NCBI GenBank assembly: GCA_030840515.1
Contig: JAVEEJ010000241.1
Location: 1-8,027, forward strand
DNA: 8,027 bases
Direction of reading: 5' to 3'
Source: Frankiaceae bacterium
GTDB taxonomy: Bacteria; Actinomycetota; Actinomycetes; JAVEEJ01
Positions 5,260 through 8,027 of the stretch are shown piece by piece. A model generated the notes under the pieces. It searched no databases, was not told the origin of the DNA, and was given only the letters and a program-made list of their open reading frames with translations. Every line of letters starts with the position of its first letter. The stretch's first letter is position 1. The position numbers and the translations under genes were made by a program.

Positions 5260-6178
5260 AGGTCGCCTTCAGTCGATCGATGGACACGTGCGTGTAGATC
5301 TGAGTGGTTGCGAGCGTAGCGTGCCCGAGAAGCTCCTGGACGCTTCTCAGGTCAGCTCCTCCTTCGAGCAGGTGGGTCGCCGCTGAGTGCCTGAGGCCGT
5401 GAGGCCCGAGATCAGGGGCCCCAGGAACCGCCGCAAGCCTCTCGTGCACCACCCGCCGGGCGGTGCGGCTGTCCAGCCGGCCGCCCTTCGCGCCGAGCAG
5501 CAACGCCTGGGCGGACCGGGCGGTGACGAGCGCTGGCCTGCCGTGCTCGAGCCAGTCGTCCACCGCCCGGAGCGCTGGGTCGCCGAGGGGGACGATGCGC
5601 TCCTTGTCGCCCTTGCCGAGCACCTTGATGGTGCGCCGGGTCCGGTCCACGTCCCGCTGGTCGAGCCCGCAGAGCTCGCTGACCCGCACCCCGGTGGCGT
5701 AGAGCAGCTCGAGCACGGCCCGGTCCCGCAGGTCGAGCGGCTCATCCGCCAGCGCGAGTCCGTCGAGCAGGGCGCGCACCTGGGCGGCGTCCAGCACGGT
5801 GGGCAGCGTCCGGTGACGCTTCGGCGAGGCCAGGGCCGCGCCGGGGTCCGTGGTCATCAGCCCGCGGCGGACCGCCCAGGCCGTGAAGCCACGGGCAGCG
5901 GCCGCCCGGCGGGCCAAGGTGGCCCTGGCCTTGCCACGTGAGGTCTGCAGCGCCAGCCAGCTCCGCAGCACGCCGAGGGTGAGGTCAGCGGGCACGCTCG
6001 CCCCGCAGCGGGCCGCGTGGTCGAGCAGTGAGGCCAGGTCGCCGGCGTACGCGCGAACGCTGTGCGCGGACAGCCCGCGCTCGCTCTGCACGTGGCGCAG
6101 GTATGCCTCGAGCGCCTCGGCCAGGGCGGCCGGCAACGACTCGGGGCCCGAGGCCTCGCCGCCGGCCGGGGTGCTCAT
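5234..6178 (-). CDS. xerC: Tyrosine recombinase XerC
   Basis: Encodes 314 residues, in the XerC/XerD size range of about 300. The N-terminal SAM-like core-binding domain spans about 18-108 (LAEALEAYLRHVQSERGLSA). The catalytic domain carries the full set: Arg165 in ATGVRVSEL, Lys189 in LGKGDKERIVPL, His260 and Arg263 in HGLRHSAATHLLEGG, His286 in LLGHATLATTQIYTHVS, and the nucleophile Tyr295. With its partner XerD and FtsK it resolves chromosome dimers at dif; no dif-like site is seen here. XerC rather than XerD is inferred from the neighbours dprA and whiG. The ATG at 6176-6178 overlaps the dprA stop as ATGA. GGAGG lies directly against this ATG, too close for normal use, so coupling is likely. 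GTG 6196, with GGGAAGG four bases upstream, is an alternative that adds six residues. Confidence 0.94.
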   Translation of the reverse strand: MSTPAGGEASGPESLPAALAEALEAYLRHVQSERGLSAHSVRAYAGDLASLLDHAARCGASVPADLTLGVLRSWLALQTSRGKARATLARRAAAARGFTAWAVRRGLMTTDPGAALASPKRHRTLPTVLDAAQVRALLDGLALADEPLDLRDRAVLELLYATGVRVSELCGLDQRDVDRTRRTIKVLGKGDKERIVPLGDPALRAVDDWLEHGRPALVTARSAQALLLGAKGGRLDSRTARRVVHERLAAVPGAPDLGPHGLRHSAATHLLEGGADLRSVQELLGHATLATTQIYTHVSIDRLKATYDRAHPRA

Positions 6179-7383
6179 CCTCCGATCGTGCCCCACGCAC
6201 CTTCCCGCGGCGCGCAGCGGCGCGCCCGTTCGCTGGCGCTGAGCCGGACCCCGGCCGGCGTGCTCTCGACCAGGCCCATCCGCTGCAGATCGCGAAGGGC
6301 CAGAGCGACCGCCTGCTCGTCCATGCCCGCGCTCACCACGAGGCGACCGGGCGGGATCGCCGTCATGGCGGGAACAGCGTCGAGGACGCGGCGTGTGTTG
6401 ATCTTGAGGCCGTCCCTGGTGCGCGCCGGTCCGCGAACCTCGGGCGCCAGGTCGATGCCGATCAGCCCCACCTCCTCCACCACGTGCTCGGCGGAGGCCA
6501 CGAGGCGGTAGTCCGGGTGCTTGCGCAGCAGCTCGTGGCAGCCGCGGGACGCCCAGGCATCCACCGGTCCCGGCACGACCATGACCGCACGCCCGAGCGA
6601 GCCGGCCTGGCGGGCCGTGGTTGCGGTGCCGGACCGCGGACCGGCCTCGACCACGACGGTCCCCCGCGTCAGCGCGGCCACGATCCGGTTTCGGGCGAGG
6701 AACCTCAGCTGCCGGGGCGCGTCCCCCGGCGGCTGCTCCGAGACGACGAGACCCTCAGCCGCGATCCGCTCGATCAGCGAGGTGTGGGCCACCGGGTAGG
6801 GCACGTCCACGCCGGAGGCGAGTACGGCGACGGTGGGGGTCGGGACCGCGAGCGCGGCGCGGTGCGCGGCGGCGTCGATCCCGTAGGCGCCGCCGCTGAC
6901 GACGGTCCAGCCCCGGAGGGCCAAGCCCGCGGTGAGCTGGCCGGCGGTGCGCTCGCCGTAGGCAGAGCTGGCCCGCGACCCGATGACCGCAACGGATCGG
7001 TCGGTGAGCTCGGCGAGGTGGTGCTCGCCGCGCACCCACAGCCCGTAAGGCGGCCGGGGCAGCAGGTCGAGGCGCTCGGGCCACTCCTCGTCGCCGGGGA
7101 TGACGAACCGCGCACCGCGCGCCGCCCCCCGGCCCAGGTCGCTCGCCACGTCGAGCTCGTCCAGCCGGGGCCCGAGCCCGGCGGCGAGGTAGCCGTGGCC
7201 GGCAGCGCGGGGGTCGAGCAGTCGCGCGAACGCGTCGACGATTCCGCAGACTCCGACGACCCGGTCGACCTCGTTGGTCCACTCATCGGGTTCGAGCAGG
7301 CGGCAGAGCGCGGCTCGCAGCGACCGCTCGTCACCCGCCTCCACATAGGCCGCGACCTGCGCTGGACCGCGAGGCCGGCTCAC
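6175..7383 (-). CDS. dprA: DNA-processing protein DprA (Smf)
   Basis: Encodes 402 residues. DprA binds incoming single-stranded DNA and loads RecA onto it during transformation; it is also widespread in bacteria with no known competence. Three parts are visible: an N-terminal helical region (1-85), the extended Rossmann-fold core (about 90-300), and a C-terminal winged-helix domain (about 325-383). Core motifs are SVAVIGSRASSAYG (130-143), VVSGGAYGIDAAAHRAAL (161-178), LASGVDVPYP (188-197), FLARNRIVAAL (228-238), and GTVVVEAGPRSGTATTARQA (241-260). Length and order match actinobacterial DprA. The start is GTG 7381-7383, overlapping the comM stop as GTGA, and the stop overlaps xerC as ATGA. 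This packing points to coupled translation of comM, dprA and xerC. All core motifs look intact. Confidence 0.95.
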   Translation of the reverse strand: MSRPRGPAQVAAYVEAGDERSLRAALCRLLEPDEWTNEVDRVVGVCGIVDAFARLLDPRAAGHGYLAAGLGPRLDELDVASDLGRGAARGARFVIPGDEEWPERLDLLPRPPYGLWVRGEHHLAELTDRSVAVIGSRASSAYGERTAGQLTAGLALRGWTVVSGGAYGIDAAAHRAALAVPTPTVAVLASGVDVPYPVAHTSLIERIAAEGLVVSEQPPGDAPRQLRFLARNRIVAALTRGTVVVEAGPRSGTATTARQAGSLGRAVMVVPGPVDAWASRGCHELLRKHPDYRLVASAEHVVEEVGLIGIDLAPEVRGPARTRDGLKINTRRVLDAVPAMTAIPPGRLVVSAGMDEQAVALALRDLQRMGLVESTPAGVRLSASERARRCAPREGAWGTIGG

Positions 7384-8027
7384 GCGGCGGCTCGCTCAGG
7401 CAGATGCAGCCCGCGCAGCCGCAGCGCGTCGTCAACCTCGTCGGCGCCCGGCGAGTCCAGCCCGCGCAGGTCGGCGATGGTCCAAGCCACCCCGACGGTG
7501 CGGTCGAAGCCCCGCGCCGTGAGCCGTCCCCGGTCCACGTTGAGGTAGGCCTGCCGGAGGACGTGGAAGCCCAGCGGCCACCGCCGCTTGAGCTCCGGCG
7601 CCGGCACGTCAGCGTTGCGCCGCCACGGGGTGCCGACGAAGCGCCTGGCCATTCTCGCCCGCGCGTCCCGCACCCGACCGGCCACTGCGGCGGAGCACTC
7701 CCCCGGGGCGCGCTCCATCATCAGGTCACCCGTCGTCACCGCGCGGACCTCGAGCTGCAGGTCCACCCGGTCGAGCAGCGGCCCCGACAGCTTGGCCTGG
7801 TAGCGCCGCCGCTCCGCGGGCCCACAGGTGCACTCCGCGTCCACGCCGCCTGCTGCTGCGCACGGGCACGGGTTGGCCGCCATCACCAGCTGGAAGCTGC
7901 ACGGGAACGACTGCTGGGCGGAGGAGCGCGCGATGACGATCGTCTCGTCGCCCATCGGCTGCCGCAGCGCTTCGAGCGCGTCCCGCTTGAACTCCGGCGC
8001 CTCGTCGAGGAAGAGCACCCCGCGATG
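7380..8027 (-). CDS. comM: YifB/ComM-type Mg chelatase-like AAA+ ATPase, C-terminal part (cut by window edge)
   Basis: The last 215 residues are present; the 5' part with the Lon-like domain and Walker A lies beyond the right edge. The fragment opens with the Walker B block GVLFLDEAPEFKRDALEALR. This is followed by sensor-type residues in FQLVMAANPCPC and a four-cysteine cluster (CPC, then CTC ten residues later) typical of the YifB/ComM family. Next are YQAKLSGPLLDRVDLQLEV and the C-terminal helical Mg_chelatase_C region with GRLTARGFDRTVGVAWTIAD. In Vibrio, ComM is a branch-migration helicase that extends recombination of transforming DNA; its role in actinobacteria is less clear. The stop codon overlaps the dprA GTG start. 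The codon at 8016-8018 is internal (preceded in frame by His-Arg-Gly), not a start. Confidence 0.95.
   Translation of the reverse strand, partial: HRGVLFLDEAPEFKRDALEALRQPMGDETIVIARSSAQQSFPCSFQLVMAANPCPCAAAGGVDAECTCGPAERRRYQAKLSGPLLDRVDLQLEVRAVTTGDLMMERAPGECSAAVAGRVRDARARMARRFVGTPWRRNADVPAPELKRRWPLGFHVLRQAYLNVDRGRLTARGFDRTVGVAWTIADLRGLDSPGADEVDDALRLRGLHLPERAAA

Noticed and set aside
4318..5319. Long plus-strand open frame opposite whiG
   Set aside because: The opposite strand encodes an unmistakable sigma factor; this translation has no recognisable motif and is a mirror of it.
5234..6178. A dif recombination site next to xerC
   Set aside because: No AT-rich 28-base site with XerC/XerD half-sites is visible; xerC genes seldom sit at dif.
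6028..7548. Long plus-strand open frame (506 codons) opposite dprA
   Set aside because: It lies antisense to a fully conserved dprA, crosses into comM and xerC, and its translation is low-complexity Arg/Pro/Ala. High-GC third positions keep such frames open.
1..8027. Mobile element, CRISPR array, tRNA/rRNA or a novel defence-type system
   Set aside because: No transposase, phage gene, regular spaced repeats or RNA gene was seen. All ten genes but the M23-like one belong to well-known conserved families in a familiar order.

Overview
This window looks like ordinary core chromosome from a high-GC actinobacterium. GC is very high throughout, GTG starts are frequent, and two conserved clusters sit side by side: rpsB-tsf-pyrH-frr-cdsA and comM-dprA-xerC-whiG. 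From memory, Streptomyces has a similar arrangement, with a whiG-type sigma gene and an M23-family gene next to rpsB. The sequence alone does not fix the order or genus. A WhiG/FliA-type sigma factor suggests a lineage that sporulates, is flagellated, or descends from one that was.

Layout, left to right (almost all genes are on the minus strand, so transcription runs right to left). Positions 1-3419 hold the translation and nucleotide cluster, read rpsB (S2), tsf (EF-Ts), pyrH (UMP kinase), frr (ribosome recycling factor), then the first 39 codons of cdsA, which is cut by the window edge. Positions 3420-3731 are a 312-base gap between divergent genes. It holds the rpsB leader, with three strong hairpins and a good Shine-Dalgarno, a weak promoter candidate, and two DnaA-box-like 9-mers. 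The only plus-strand gene (3732-4475) is a small secreted M23/LytM-type protein that keeps the zinc ligands but appears to lack both catalytic histidines. Its 3' end overlaps the convergent whiG tail by 113 bases.

Positions 4363-8027 hold comM (partial, cut by the right edge), dprA, xerC and whiG, all minus strand and packed with no gaps: a GTGA overlap, an ATGA overlap and a 26-base overlap. They therefore probably form one translationally coupled operon. Three of its products handle DNA (ComM branch-migration helicase, DprA loader of RecA onto single-stranded DNA, XerC tyrosine recombinase). The last is a developmental or flagellar sigma factor.

I found no mobile element, CRISPR array, tRNA, rRNA or evident novel multi-gene system. 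The points most worth a second look are the structured rpsB leader, the degenerate M23 active site, the M23/whiG tail overlap, and the coupling of whiG to the DNA-processing genes.
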